This document shows positions 17,252-25,653 of a DNA stretch of 64,000 bases, piece by piece. Each line of letters starts with the position of its first letter. The stretch's first letter is position 1. The DNA is from Paenibacillus rhizosphaerae (GTDB lineage Bacteria; Bacillota; Bacilli; Paenibacillales; Paenibacillaceae), in assembly GCF_014192015.1 (NCBI RefSeq), contig NZ_JACHXJ010000003.1, positions 62,001-126,000 on the forward strand, written 5' to 3'. The notes beneath the pieces are model-generated. The model saw only the letters and a program-made list of their open reading frames with translations, was not told the DNA's origin and searched no databases. The translations under genes and the position numbers were made by a program.

Positions 17252-20134
17252 TTATTGTTCAGGTAAATTGAATTCCTTCCGCTTGACCGCGATTTCGTCA
17301 TTGATGTATAAGAGGTAATCCGACAAAGCCTCACGGGGATTCTCACTGGCGTTGACGACTTTGCGGAATGCGTTATCCAGGTGTCGGCCGGTAAAATAGC
17401 CGCCCGGAACCTGCGGGATTCCTTTGACCCATTTCCACTGATTCTCCAGATTACGATAGTCTTTAACCGGCCAAGGCAGCTCCTCGAGCGCCTCGACGTT
17501 AGCTGTCGGATAACGGGCCGCTTCGCCCATTAACCCTTCCATCTCGCGTCCGTAAGCGATTTGGGTATCCTTATCCGTCCACCATTTCATAAATTCCCAA
17601 GCGGCCTCCTGATCCCGTGCGCCCTCAAGCATCATCACGCCGGTCGTGTGGCTGGCCACCTCATGATGGATCGTGCCGTTCTTCTCCGTGCCGGGCACCA
17701 TCGTAAATTCCCAAAGACCCTTGATTTCCGGCGCCAGGACGGTCAGCATGTTGTACGTCGTATAATCCGCGATGCCGATCGGCATTTCGCCGGTCCGGAA
17801 CCGGTTCGGGAAGTCGGCCAGCAGCGGGAACTTGTAGCTCGTATAGAACTGCGTCCATTTCTTAAAGGCATCCATGGAAATCTCGGAATCCAGGGCGCTC
17901 TTTCTGCCGCCGTCCCGGTAGAATTCGCCACCGTTCTGGTACAGCAGCATGGAGAACGTCGGATTAGGCACCAGGCTCGCGTTGGCGGCCTCGATCGGCA
18001 GATAAAATTCCATATTGTGCTTCTGCAATACCGAAATCATGTTGTAGATATCCTGCCACGTTTGGGGCGGCTCCAGGTTAAGCTCCTTCAGGATATCCTT
18101 GCGGTAAAAGAGCATCGGGAACGACTGCTGCTCCGGCAGCGCGTAGACGCCTCCGTCATATTCGTAAGGCACCAATCCGCTGTCGCGAAAGCGGGATGCC
18201 ACCGTGTCATAATCGGCAAACTTCGACAGGTCGGCGGCCGCCCCCCTCATGGCATAGTTCACGGGCACGTCTTCGCCAATCTGCATGGCCACGTCCGGAC
18301 CTTCCCCGGCGAGCGTCGCGGGCAGCAGGATGTTGGCGGGTACGAGCTTCAGATTGACCGAAATGTCCGATTTCGGGGTAAACGAATCATCGATCAGGTT
18401 TTTCAACACCTGCGCCTGATCCCGCCCCGTCGTAATCCAAACCGTCGTCGATCGTTTCTGCTTGCCGGTATTGCCGATGCTGTCATAATCCTCGGTATAA
18501 GAAGCGGTGAGCGCCCCGGCTTCATGCTTCACCACTTGCAGAAACGACGCATCCGCTCTCGGCAGCTTATGATCCGGTGAGGAAACAATCAGATAATCCA
18601 GTGTAAGCGGCTGTTCCCGGACGGTCAGAATCCAGGTACCTAAGCCGCCGACGTTGGTCTTGAAGGCCTCCAAACGGTTCGCGACTGTATCCGGCCGTTT
18701 GGCCATCTCTTGGAGCTGCTTGACCATCGTGTGCAAAATGGCCACCTTGTCGCTCTGTTCGCCCGTCGTATGTTCCAGGTAATCGGCTACGCTTTGGATC
18801 GTTTCGGCTTGTTTGCGGAACACCTCCGCCATCTCCGGGATCCGCTTCTCCAATTGGTAGTCCCGGTACGGATCGGGTGAATTGGACGTGATCATCAAGA
18901 TTTTGCGGTACATCTCGTTCAGCTGCAGCACGCTGGACTCGATCGTCTGGATCAGCGGGGCCAGCTCGCCAAGGGAAACCGTCATGCGAATCCGGTGCTT
19001 GCCTTGGGTCAAGTGGAACAGGTACGGCTCATCTTCTCCCAATACGTACATGCTCCAATCCCTGCTGAATTCAAAAGGAATCCGTTTCATCTCTTTGAAC
19101 GGAACTTTTCCGTCAATCGTCAGGCTTCGCGTGGCGAACACGCCGCGCAGCTGATCCTGCTTCTCTTTTAAAGCAATTTGATACAAGCCGTCCTCCGGCG
19201 CTTCGAATTCCCACTCGATCCACTGTCCCGGCAGCTTCCAGTTCAGCCCCCCAATTGTGTTGATCCGAATTTTGGACACATCATATGGAATAACCGTCGG
19301 GCTCGATCTGTCAGAAACCGGATACAAAGTCGGAGAGGATTTATACACCGCATCCTCTGCCTGAATCAGGGTGTACTGGTCTTTGACCGGCTGCAGCCCT
19401 TCGGCTGAATAATCGCTCTTGATTTCTGCGTACGTCTGTAATGCTTCTTCCTGGTACAGCTCGATATAATCAATGGCCATAGGCTCACGCAATGCCGTCA
19501 AGGTCATGCTTTGATTGCCTTTGTCAAAATAGAACAAATAGGGTTCGTCATAATAACCGCTGCGGTCGGTGACGGATTCGATCTGCCATATCGGCTTCTC
19601 CACCTGACTTGGACGCAGATCATTGCCTCTGTCGTCGCGCCCGATCTTATCGTCCCGGTTGCCCCAGACCCGGTCAAACGTAACCAGGTCGGCCCCCTTA
19701 AAGGGCAGCTGCTGATTTATCGTCAATCCGCGCTCAATTGCAGAACTTTTTCCTTCAACCGGCAAATACCGGATCCGGATGTTGTAGAGGCCCGGCTGTT
19801 CGATAGGTACGTTCCAGCTGATGGAACCTGACTCCGGCGTGAGGACGGCGGTTTCCCCCGACGGATGGACAACCTCGAATCCCGGCCCATCGGTTTTGGA
19901 ATAGTTCTCGCCTTCGATCCGGATAACCTGATCCGGACGCTTCGCAGCCGAATGGGCTTTTACATAGGCATCATAGCCGCCGTCATCTCCGCCCGACCCC
20001 GTAACAGCAGCAAAATCGGCCATAGCTTGAACGCTTCGAACTTCGGATGATCCGGAAGGGTAGAAGGCCCAAATGGACGCTAATAGGGCAAGGACGAGCA
20101 GGACAGCGACGTAGCTCTTCTTTCGGTTGTTCAC
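17252..20134 (-). CDS. Large membrane-anchored solute-binding protein with N-terminal carbohydrate-binding-like modules
   Basis: The preferred start is GTG at 20134 (AGGAGG 7 bases upstream), giving 960 residues; the in-frame ATG at 20161 lacks a good Shine-Dalgarno. An N-terminal hydrophobic helix (about 8-25) has no lipobox cysteine, so the protein is anchored by the uncleaved helix or released. Two jelly-roll-like segments follow at about 75-240 and 260-400. Each has the CBM35/6-like pattern IRIEGENYSKTDG or LIQAEDAVYKS at its start and YLFHL-type strands. A helical linker spans about 410-510. The C-terminal half (about 530-950) is an extracellular solute-binding fold with ALPEQQSFPMLFYRKDILKE. 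Binding proteins of this family are usually about 400-550 residues, so the added modules are unusual. It probably captures a polymer or long oligosaccharide. Confidence 0.85.
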   Translation of the reverse strand: MNNRKKSYVAVLLVLALLASIWAFYPSGSSEVRSVQAMADFAAVTGSGGDDGGYDAYVKAHSAAKRPDQVIRIEGENYSKTDGPGFEVVHPSGETAVLTPESGSISWNVPIEQPGLYNIRIRYLPVEGKSSAIERGLTINQQLPFKGADLVTFDRVWGNRDDKIGRDDRGNDLRPSQVEKPIWQIESVTDRSGYYDEPYLFYFDKGNQSMTLTALREPMAIDYIELYQEEALQTYAEIKSDYSAEGLQPVKDQYTLIQAEDAVYKSSPTLYPVSDRSSPTVIPYDVSKIRINTIGGLNWKLPGQWIEWEFEAPEDGLYQIALKEKQDQLRGVFATRSLTIDGKVPFKEMKRIPFEFSRDWSMYVLGEDEPYLFHLTQGKHRIRMTVSLGELAPLIQTIESSVLQLNEMYRKILMITSNSPDPYRDYQLEKRIPEMAEVFRKQAETIQSVADYLEHTTGEQSDKVAILHTMVKQLQEMAKRPDTVANRLEAFKTNVGGLGTWILTVREQPLTLDYLIVSSPDHKLPRADASFLQVVKHEAGALTASYTEDYDSIGNTGKQKRSTTVWITTGRDQAQVLKNLIDDSFTPKSDISVNLKLVPANILLPATLAGEGPDVAMQIGEDVPVNYAMRGAAADLSKFADYDTVASRFRDSGLVPYEYDGGVYALPEQQSFPMLFYRKDILKELNLEPPQTWQDIYNMISVLQKHNMEFYLPIEAANASLVPNPTFSMLLYQNGGEFYRDGGRKSALDSEISMDAFKKWTQFYTSYKFPLLADFPNRFRTGEMPIGIADYTTYNMLTVLAPEIKGLWEFTMVPGTEKNGTIHHEVASHTTGVMMLEGARDQEAAWEFMKWWTDKDTQIAYGREMEGLMGEAARYPTANVEALEELPWPVKDYRNLENQWKWVKGIPQVPGGYFTGRHLDNAFRKVVNASENPREALSDYLLYINDEIAVKRKEFNLPEQ

Positions 20135-20172
20135 TCTTTTCCCTCCTGAAGCAAGAGACATGTCATGTCAAT

Positions 20173-20211
20173 AACAGTCCCCGTTAGAGAAAATCTCTAA
20201 TAGGGACTGTT
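20173..20211 (-). other. Stable intergenic hairpin between the two binding-protein genes
   Basis: Arms of 18 bases (AACAGTCCC.. and ..GGGACTGTT) pair at 17 of 18 positions, counting one G-U pair, around a 3-base loop. No U-tract follows in the leftward direction, so it is not a typical terminator. Comparable hairpins between a binding-protein gene and permease genes stabilise the upstream mRNA and lower downstream expression (known from other ABC operons). That role is inferred here. Confidence 0.7.
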
Positions 20212-20227
20212 GCTTCTACATGTGAAA

Positions 20228-21622
20228 TTATTTCGATCCGTATACCTCATCAATGGCTGCCTGGAAAGGCGCTTTGTACTTTTCTACCACAGTAGACACC
20301 GAGGTTCCGCTGGTAATTTCGCCGAGGAAATCGTAGAACTTCAGGTTCGGGAATGTGAAGTGGTCAAGGACAATCAAATTTGCGGCGACTTCCTTCGCAT
20401 TGTTAATGTCGTTTTCGTCCGTGAACGAGGTTTCATAGTAGGCCTGGTCCGGATAGTCATACATCGAATCGACATCGTTGATTTTCTCCCAAATATAGAG
20501 CAGCTTATCCGGATCCTTTACAGCCTTAGGGATGAACAAGGATTGATAGAGGCCTTCGTATGAGTGGTACGTGCTTGCACTAGGCCCTTTAGGGAATGGC
20601 ACGAATCCGATATCCGCATCAGGCATATCCTTCTTGAAACCGCTAAGTTCATAGAGCGCTCCCGTGTACATCAACGTGTTGCCTTGGCGGAAAAATTGGC
20701 CCGGCTCCGTCCAGTCGCCGCCTTCGGTTGGTCTGGCCACTTTTTCGGTTGCGATCTTGGAAATAAAATTAAGCGCTTCGGTCGTTTTGGGGTCTTCCAG
20801 GTTTTGCTTGTTATCCTTTGTCAAACTCGTTTCGTTGGAAGCGAGCGCAAATTCGAGCGGCGCCGGGTTAGCGAGCCCCCAGGAATCAAGCTTGCCGTCA
20901 TTGTTCGTATCCTTGTTGGCTTCTTTGGCCACTTGCAAAAACGTATCCCAATTCCAGCTGTCTTCATTGACATAGTCTTGAAGCGACTTCAAGCCAAGCT
21001 TGCTCATGAGCGTCCGGTTGTAAAAAATACCCATGACATTGTTGCCCTGCCCTTCCGAGAAACCGTAACCCCTTCCGTTATATTGCATGTATTGATTGGT
21101 CACACTCTGATTAAAGGCTACCGGATTCTTCGTATACTCATCGACGGGCCACAGCAGATCCTGTTTCACAAGTGCTGGAATCGTGTATGTTTTGCCCAGT
21201 CTGACGATATCCCCGAGCGGCTCGCCGGCCAGCAGGGAAGCCGTTACTTTTTGCTGGTATTCGCCGTAATCGATCGCGACGTATTCTATTTTGAAGTTAT
21301 GCTTCTTCTCCAGCTCCTCCAGATTCTTTTTGCGCTGGATGTTATCCGGGTTATCCTCCGGGATCGTCATATCCCACCACGATACGACCTTGATCGTTCT
21401 GCCGCCCATGTCGAAATCCATGTCAGGCGTCTTGTACGTTTGCTCTGCATCCTTCTCCGTACCTTTATCTTCCGTGGTGGTTGCCGCGGTCTCGGTGCTC
21501 GTCTCCGCCGTACCGGCGCTTGACCCGGTGGTGCTTGACCCGCTTTTGGACCCGCCGCTGCTGCATGCCGAAAGCACAAGTAACAGTGTGCAGAGCAGAA
21601 GCATCATTTTTCCAATACGCAT
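20228..21622 (-). CDS. Extracellular sugar-binding lipoprotein, first gene of the transporter operon
   Basis: The protein (464 residues) has a lipobox LSAC (C20), a low-complexity Ser/Thr/Glu linker to about 65, then a bacterial extracellular solute-binding domain (family 1 type). It contains the Ca-loop-like NKDTNNDGKLDSWGLA near 235-250. It is strongly similar to the solitary protein at 39287-40660, sharing EGGDWTEPGQFFRQGNTLMY. As the first gene behind the divergent regulator at 21900 it is expected to be the most highly expressed. The operon therefore has two binding proteins and two permease pairs. Which partners which is not certain. Confidence 0.9.
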   Translation of the reverse strand: MRIGKMMLLLCTLLLVLSACSSGGSKSGSSTTGSSAGTAETSTETAATTTEDKGTEKDAEQTYKTPDMDFDMGGRTIKVVSWWDMTIPEDNPDNIQRKKNLEELEKKHNFKIEYVAIDYGEYQQKVTASLLAGEPLGDIVRLGKTYTIPALVKQDLLWPVDEYTKNPVAFNQSVTNQYMQYNGRGYGFSEGQGNNVMGIFYNRTLMSKLGLKSLQDYVNEDSWNWDTFLQVAKEANKDTNNDGKLDSWGLANPAPLEFALASNETSLTKDNKQNLEDPKTTEALNFISKIATEKVARPTEGGDWTEPGQFFRQGNTLMYTGALYELSGFKKDMPDADIGFVPFPKGPSASTYHSYEGLYQSLFIPKAVKDPDKLLYIWEKINDVDSMYDYPDQAYYETSFTDENDINNAKEVAANLIVLDHFTFPNLKFYDFLGEITSGTSVSTVVEKYKAPFQAAIDEVYGSK

Positions 21623-21670
21623 TCCTCTAATCCCCCCGTTAAAGTGATTTGCATCCCAATTACATTCAAA

Positions 21671-21685
21671 GTGTAGCGCTTACAT
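21671..21685. promoter_or_regulatory. cre-like CcpA site (imperfect)
   Basis: On the reverse strand ATGTAAGCGCTACAC fits 13 of 15 positions of the CcpA consensus WTGNAANCGNWNNCW. It lies 49 bases upstream of the binding-protein start, where catabolite repression would act. Similar core sites appear at 38201, 40695 and 49526. Confidence 0.4.
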
Positions 21686-21899
21686 CGAAAAGGCAACAAC
21701 CTGTGGTAAATTAGGTATTCTACCCGTCAAAATATAGATTGCCTGTAACCCCTTACATTACAAATAGCCAATAAGTAAACAATGGCTAGCAATATAAAGA
21801 AAAGCACATTGTTTGCGTATCGGGTTCTTTTTCATAATGAGAGATAAGCATCTTCACCGGAGCCAACGTTTTAATGAAAAAGAAACAGGGGGGAATATC

Positions 21900-22670
21900 G
21901 TGTATAAGGTGCTGCTTGTTGATCCCAATCATCATGCGAAAGAATGGATGAAACGTATGCTGGACAGACACCAAGCGGAATTTGAATTGGAGTGCCATGC
22001 CGCTGCTGCTGCCGAGGCGATGTCAATGCTCTCCGCCCAGGATCATCAGCTGGTATTGATCAGCATGAGAGCCTCGGAGGAAGAGGGACTTCAGCTCTGC
22101 GGCCGCATTCGGGAAAAAAGCCGTGTCCCGATCGTTCTGATCGGCGGGCGCAATGAATTTCAGCTTGCCCGGAAGGCGTTATATTATCAGGTGAGCGACT
22201 ATCTGCCCGACCCCGTATCGCCCGAGGAATTCGCGGCAAGCCTCGATAACGTGAAGCGGGAGATGGACGAAGCACCATTGTCCGGACATCAATCGGTCCC
22301 ATGGGCAGGAGCCGTTCAGCAAGCTTCCGCCGCCGTCTCTTCGGCCGGCATCATCGACAAGGTAAAGGCGTATGTGGAGGAGGCGCTGCATCAGAACATC
22401 ACGCTGAAGGAAATCTCTCATATTTTTCACTTCAACTATTCTTACCTCGGCCAGAAATTCAAGGTTGAAGAGAAGATGACCTTCAAGGAGTATCTGCTTC
22501 AGCAGCGCATGGAGAAGGCGAAATTCCTGCTGGAGAATACCGATATGAAGGTGTATGAAATCGCTAACGAGGTCGGTTATACCGAGATGGACTGGTTCTA
22601 CAAAAAGTTCAAGACGTATACTGGTGTAAGCGCTAACAAGTATAGAAAGACTCTGATCATTACAGCGTGA
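21900..22670 (+). CDS. AraC-type regulator with degenerate (pseudo-)receiver domain
   Basis: The GTG at 21900 has AGGGGGG just upstream and starts directly at the receiver fold; an in-frame ATG at 21813 would add an unrelated leader. Residues 1-115 follow the receiver pattern, but the phosphorylation site is lost. The aspartate of the LLDIRMP motif is Ser55 (LVLISMRAS), the conserved threonine position is Gly82 and the lysine of the KPV motif is Asp104 (YLPDPV). Residues about 155-255 form a double AraC HTH. It is divergent from the nine-gene transporter operon and is its likely regulator, acting without phosphorylation (inference). Confidence 0.88.
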   Translation: MYKVLLVDPNHHAKEWMKRMLDRHQAEFELECHAAAAAEAMSMLSAQDHQLVLISMRASEEEGLQLCGRIREKSRVPIVLIGGRNEFQLARKALYYQVSDYLPDPVSPEEFAASLDNVKREMDEAPLSGHQSVPWAGAVQQASAAVSSAGIIDKVKAYVEEALHQNITLKEISHIFHFNYSYLGQKFKVEEKMTFKEYLLQQRMEKAKFLLENTDMKVYEIANEVGYTEMDWFYKKFKTYTGVSANKYRKTLIITA

Positions 22671-22725
22671 AAAAAACCTGTCCAAGTGGATTCTATGAAG
22701 CCTGATCACCTCATCCCTAAAACCA

Positions 22726-22768
22726 AAGGCCGCTTCCCGGTTGTCCAACCGGGAGCGGCCTTATTCGT
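22726..22768. terminator. Bidirectional terminator
   Basis: AAGGCCGCTTCCCGGTT pairs with AACCGGGAGCGGCCTT, with one bulged base and a 4-base loop. This strong GC-rich stem sits between the convergent regulator (ends 22670) and xylanase (ends 22782) genes. T-rich or A-rich flanks on both sides are short. Confidence 0.8.
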
Positions 22769-22781
22769 TCTCGCTCTGGGG

Positions 22782-25517
22782 TTATTCCAATGTTAACAAT
22801 CCGATGTTAGACAGGTTCTGCCAGGTTCTGTCCGACGTATCATTCCAGATCGCCACGCTGTCGCGTAGCCCGTCGTCATTCTCGTCATTATTGACCTGTA
22901 CGTCAAACCCGATGAGACTGCCCGCCTTCGGCGGTGCTCCGACCCAATCGACCGCGGCTTCGATGATGTAGCCGGTCGGGGTCCGCTTCGCGGCAGATGC
23001 CAAATTTGCGCCGAGCGATCCCGGGTTGACCGACGGTTCGTTATCGAAGTTCACACGGTACTGCCCGTCGTCACCGTCATACGAACCGGTTCGTTCATTG
23101 TTCTGATCGATGAAGATTTCGACCGAATCCTGCTCCCACGCATTGGCGCTCCGCTTGGTCACCAAAGAGTCGGTCACCTCGGCCAGCACGTACAGACGGT
23201 GATCGTCCCAGAGCATCCGGACCTTGGCCGTTGAACCCGAGGATCCGCTGACCCAGCGGTCGGTTACGATCTGCTCGGCCTTGTTCCATATTTCATCGAT
23301 GTCTCCGTCGATGGCCGCCGTTCCTTTTACAGCCTTGGCTGTTCGCGGACCTTCTGCCATCGTCAACACGCCATACCCGGACGTATCGGTGTCCTGTCTG
23401 TGATGAATATCGTTCCAGGATGCCAGCTCTTCCGCTGAACCGGACCGGTCTCGAATGCGGACGTCAAAGCCGATTTCCTTTCCGGTGTGCGCACCGTCGA
23501 TGGGGATCGAAGCTTCGATCTGGTATCCCTTTTCCGTTTTTACCGCCTTATACTCGGCCGGTTTATGCGGATTCGCGCCGCTGCGCCGAAACGTAAACTT
23601 TTTGTCGTCCGCCTCATAAGCATTCGTTTTGCCGTTGTTGCCGTCCATGTACACCTCGACGGAATCATTGCCGTTGACTGTGGAATCTTCGACATCGACC
23701 CACACGTACAGATGTCCCGCATCCCATAACGTCTTATAAGTCGCTGCCGCCTTACCGCCTGTCTGGATCGGTACGGACTGCGCCACATTCCATCCCGCTT
23801 CCGCCTGGCCGTCAATCTTTACACCGGCCTCCAAGGCTTTCGTGCGCTTCGTTTCAACCGGAACCTTCGCCGGGTCGACGAGGGCCCAGTAAGCGTATTT
23901 GGCTTGCAGCCGTTCGTCAAACAGCAGCGGCCAATTGTTGCGAACGACCGGGAACGTGCGCAGCCAGGTGTTCAGATCGTCCTTGCCCCAGAATATCACT
24001 GCACTGAGCTGATCCGAATGCTTCCTGAACACGTCGAAGATCTCTCTATAGCGGTTGGCCTGCTTGATTTGCAGTTCGGTTGGAAACGTCTCATAGGCGT
24101 CCATATCATTCGTATAGATGCTCATGTCCAGTTCGGTGATCTGCTGATCGATGTCAAGATCCCGGAACGCTTGAATCATATCATCGAGCTCCTGCACCCG
24201 GGGGTATTCGATCCCGATATGCGTCTGGTGGCCGACTCCGTCAACCGGAATTCCTTTGTCCTTCAAACGCTTAATCAGATCATGCAGAAACTGCCGTTTC
24301 ACGGGATCATTCGTGTTGTAATCGTTGATAAACAGCTTGGCGTCCGGATCGGCCGCATGTGCATAAATGAACGCCTTTTCAATGAATTCCTCGCCTGCAA
24401 TTTGATACCATAAGCTGTTACGAAGGCCGCCTGGCTTCTGGTCGCCGGGCTCAATGACCTCGTTAACGACGTCCCAGGCGTAGATCTTTCCCTTATACCG
24501 GCCGACGACGGAATCGATATGCTTTTTCATCCGCGCGAATAGAAGCTCCTTGCTGGCCAGGTTGCCGCTGCTATCGTAGAACACCCATTTCGGCGTCTGG
24601 GAATGCCAGATTAATGTGTGCCCTCGCATGGCTATGCCATTATCCAGGGCGAAGTTCACGATTTTATCGGCTGCCGTAAAATTGAATTGACCCTCCGTGG
24701 GCTCCGTGGCATCCCACTTCAGCTCGTTGCCGGCCGTCAGACTGTTGAAATGCTTCCGGACGAGCTCTGCATCAGGGCTGTTCGGATTCTCGATTTCATT
24801 GACCAGCAGGGCCGTTCCCAGCTTGAATTGGCCGGCAAACACGTCCTTCAGGCTCGGAATGTCCTTCTGAATCTCGATCGGAACCGGATCCGGAGCACGC
24901 TCAATTAAGACATCGTCCACGTAAAAATCAAGTGTCGGATCATCGAAGGATTCGATATAAACGGCCAAGCTTTCAATCGGGTGCTGTAAGGTATACTCTC
25001 CGCTGAGCTTGACCCATCCGCTGTCACCCGCCTGAACCGACTTGACGAGCTCATAAGCATTGGCACCGTCCGTCGTGCGCTGGACCACGATTGATACCGG
25101 CGAGCTTGGCGTTCCGGCAGGCAGCTTGATCCAAGCCGATAAATGGTATGTCTTTCCTGTTTCCATGATTGGCGTCACATCGAGCTGCGGGCCGTTCCAG
25201 CCCTGGGTTCTTCCGGTGACCTGCATACCGTAAGATCCCGTATGGGCAGCCGCAGGGGAAACCGTCAAGACTTCACTGCCGCCGCGCCCGTACCAGCCTT
25301 GGAGCGTCCCATCCTCGAAATCTTTGGAGATGCTTACCGGGACGCTGTCTGCCGCATCACTCGTCTCGGCTGTTCCCATGCGGCCTTCAGAAAGCGGGCC
25401 GGGCGATTCCTGCTCTGCACTGGCCAGGTTCGGGCGTGTGCCGAACGATGAAGGTGCCAGTACGAGAACAAGCGCGAGCAGCAGCAGTATGGAACGTTTG
25501 ATTCGGTGCTTCTTCAT
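22782..25517 (-). CDS. Secreted modular endo-1,4-beta-xylanase: CBM22-GH10-CBM9-CBM9
   Basis: A 911-residue protein with a signal peptide (about 1-34, ending ASA). A CBM22-like module follows (about 62-208; DFEDGTLQGWYGRGG...SYGMQVTGRTQGWNGP), then GH10 (about 220-555). The acid/base is E353 in WDVVNEVIEP and the nucleophile E462 in ITELDMS. Two tandem CBM9-like modules (about 570-735 and 745-911) have the RTKALEAGVKIDG / RTAKAVKGTAAIDG starts. No S-layer homology domain is seen, so it is probably released. It is monocistronic with its own promoter region upstream (25518-25653). It should generate the xylo-oligosaccharides that the importers in this window use. Confidence 0.95.
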   Translation of the reverse strand: MKKHRIKRSILLLLALVLVLAPSSFGTRPNLASAEQESPGPLSEGRMGTAETSDAADSVPVSISKDFEDGTLQGWYGRGGSEVLTVSPAAAHTGSYGMQVTGRTQGWNGPQLDVTPIMETGKTYHLSAWIKLPAGTPSSPVSIVVQRTTDGANAYELVKSVQAGDSGWVKLSGEYTLQHPIESLAVYIESFDDPTLDFYVDDVLIERAPDPVPIEIQKDIPSLKDVFAGQFKLGTALLVNEIENPNSPDAELVRKHFNSLTAGNELKWDATEPTEGQFNFTAADKIVNFALDNGIAMRGHTLIWHSQTPKWVFYDSSGNLASKELLFARMKKHIDSVVGRYKGKIYAWDVVNEVIEPGDQKPGGLRNSLWYQIAGEEFIEKAFIYAHAADPDAKLFINDYNTNDPVKRQFLHDLIKRLKDKGIPVDGVGHQTHIGIEYPRVQELDDMIQAFRDLDIDQQITELDMSIYTNDMDAYETFPTELQIKQANRYREIFDVFRKHSDQLSAVIFWGKDDLNTWLRTFPVVRNNWPLLFDERLQAKYAYWALVDPAKVPVETKRTKALEAGVKIDGQAEAGWNVAQSVPIQTGGKAAATYKTLWDAGHLYVWVDVEDSTVNGNDSVEVYMDGNNGKTNAYEADDKKFTFRRSGANPHKPAEYKAVKTEKGYQIEASIPIDGAHTGKEIGFDVRIRDRSGSAEELASWNDIHHRQDTDTSGYGVLTMAEGPRTAKAVKGTAAIDGDIDEIWNKAEQIVTDRWVSGSSGSTAKVRMLWDDHRLYVLAEVTDSLVTKRSANAWEQDSVEIFIDQNNERTGSYDGDDGQYRVNFDNEPSVNPGSLGANLASAAKRTPTGYIIEAAVDWVGAPPKAGSLIGFDVQVNNDENDDGLRDSVAIWNDTSDRTWQNLSNIGLLTLE

Positions 25518-25653
25518 GAATCCACCTCTCCTTATGTCATCTATTCCATTAAAACGCCTCTAGACGGCGTTCCATGGCCATGTAATGGATCGCTGTACAT
25601 CTAGTTGTGGATGTGCCTTTTATTAACGGACTAGACCCGAGGGTCATCCGGGT

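Noticed and set aside
20173..20211. Intrinsic terminator separating two operons
   Set aside because: No U-tract follows the stem in the direction of transcription, and the next gene starts within 40 bases with no visible promoter.
22782..25517. S-layer-anchored xylanase
   Set aside because: The C-terminus consists of two CBM9-like modules and ends in IGLLTLE; no SLH repeats or sorting signal are present.
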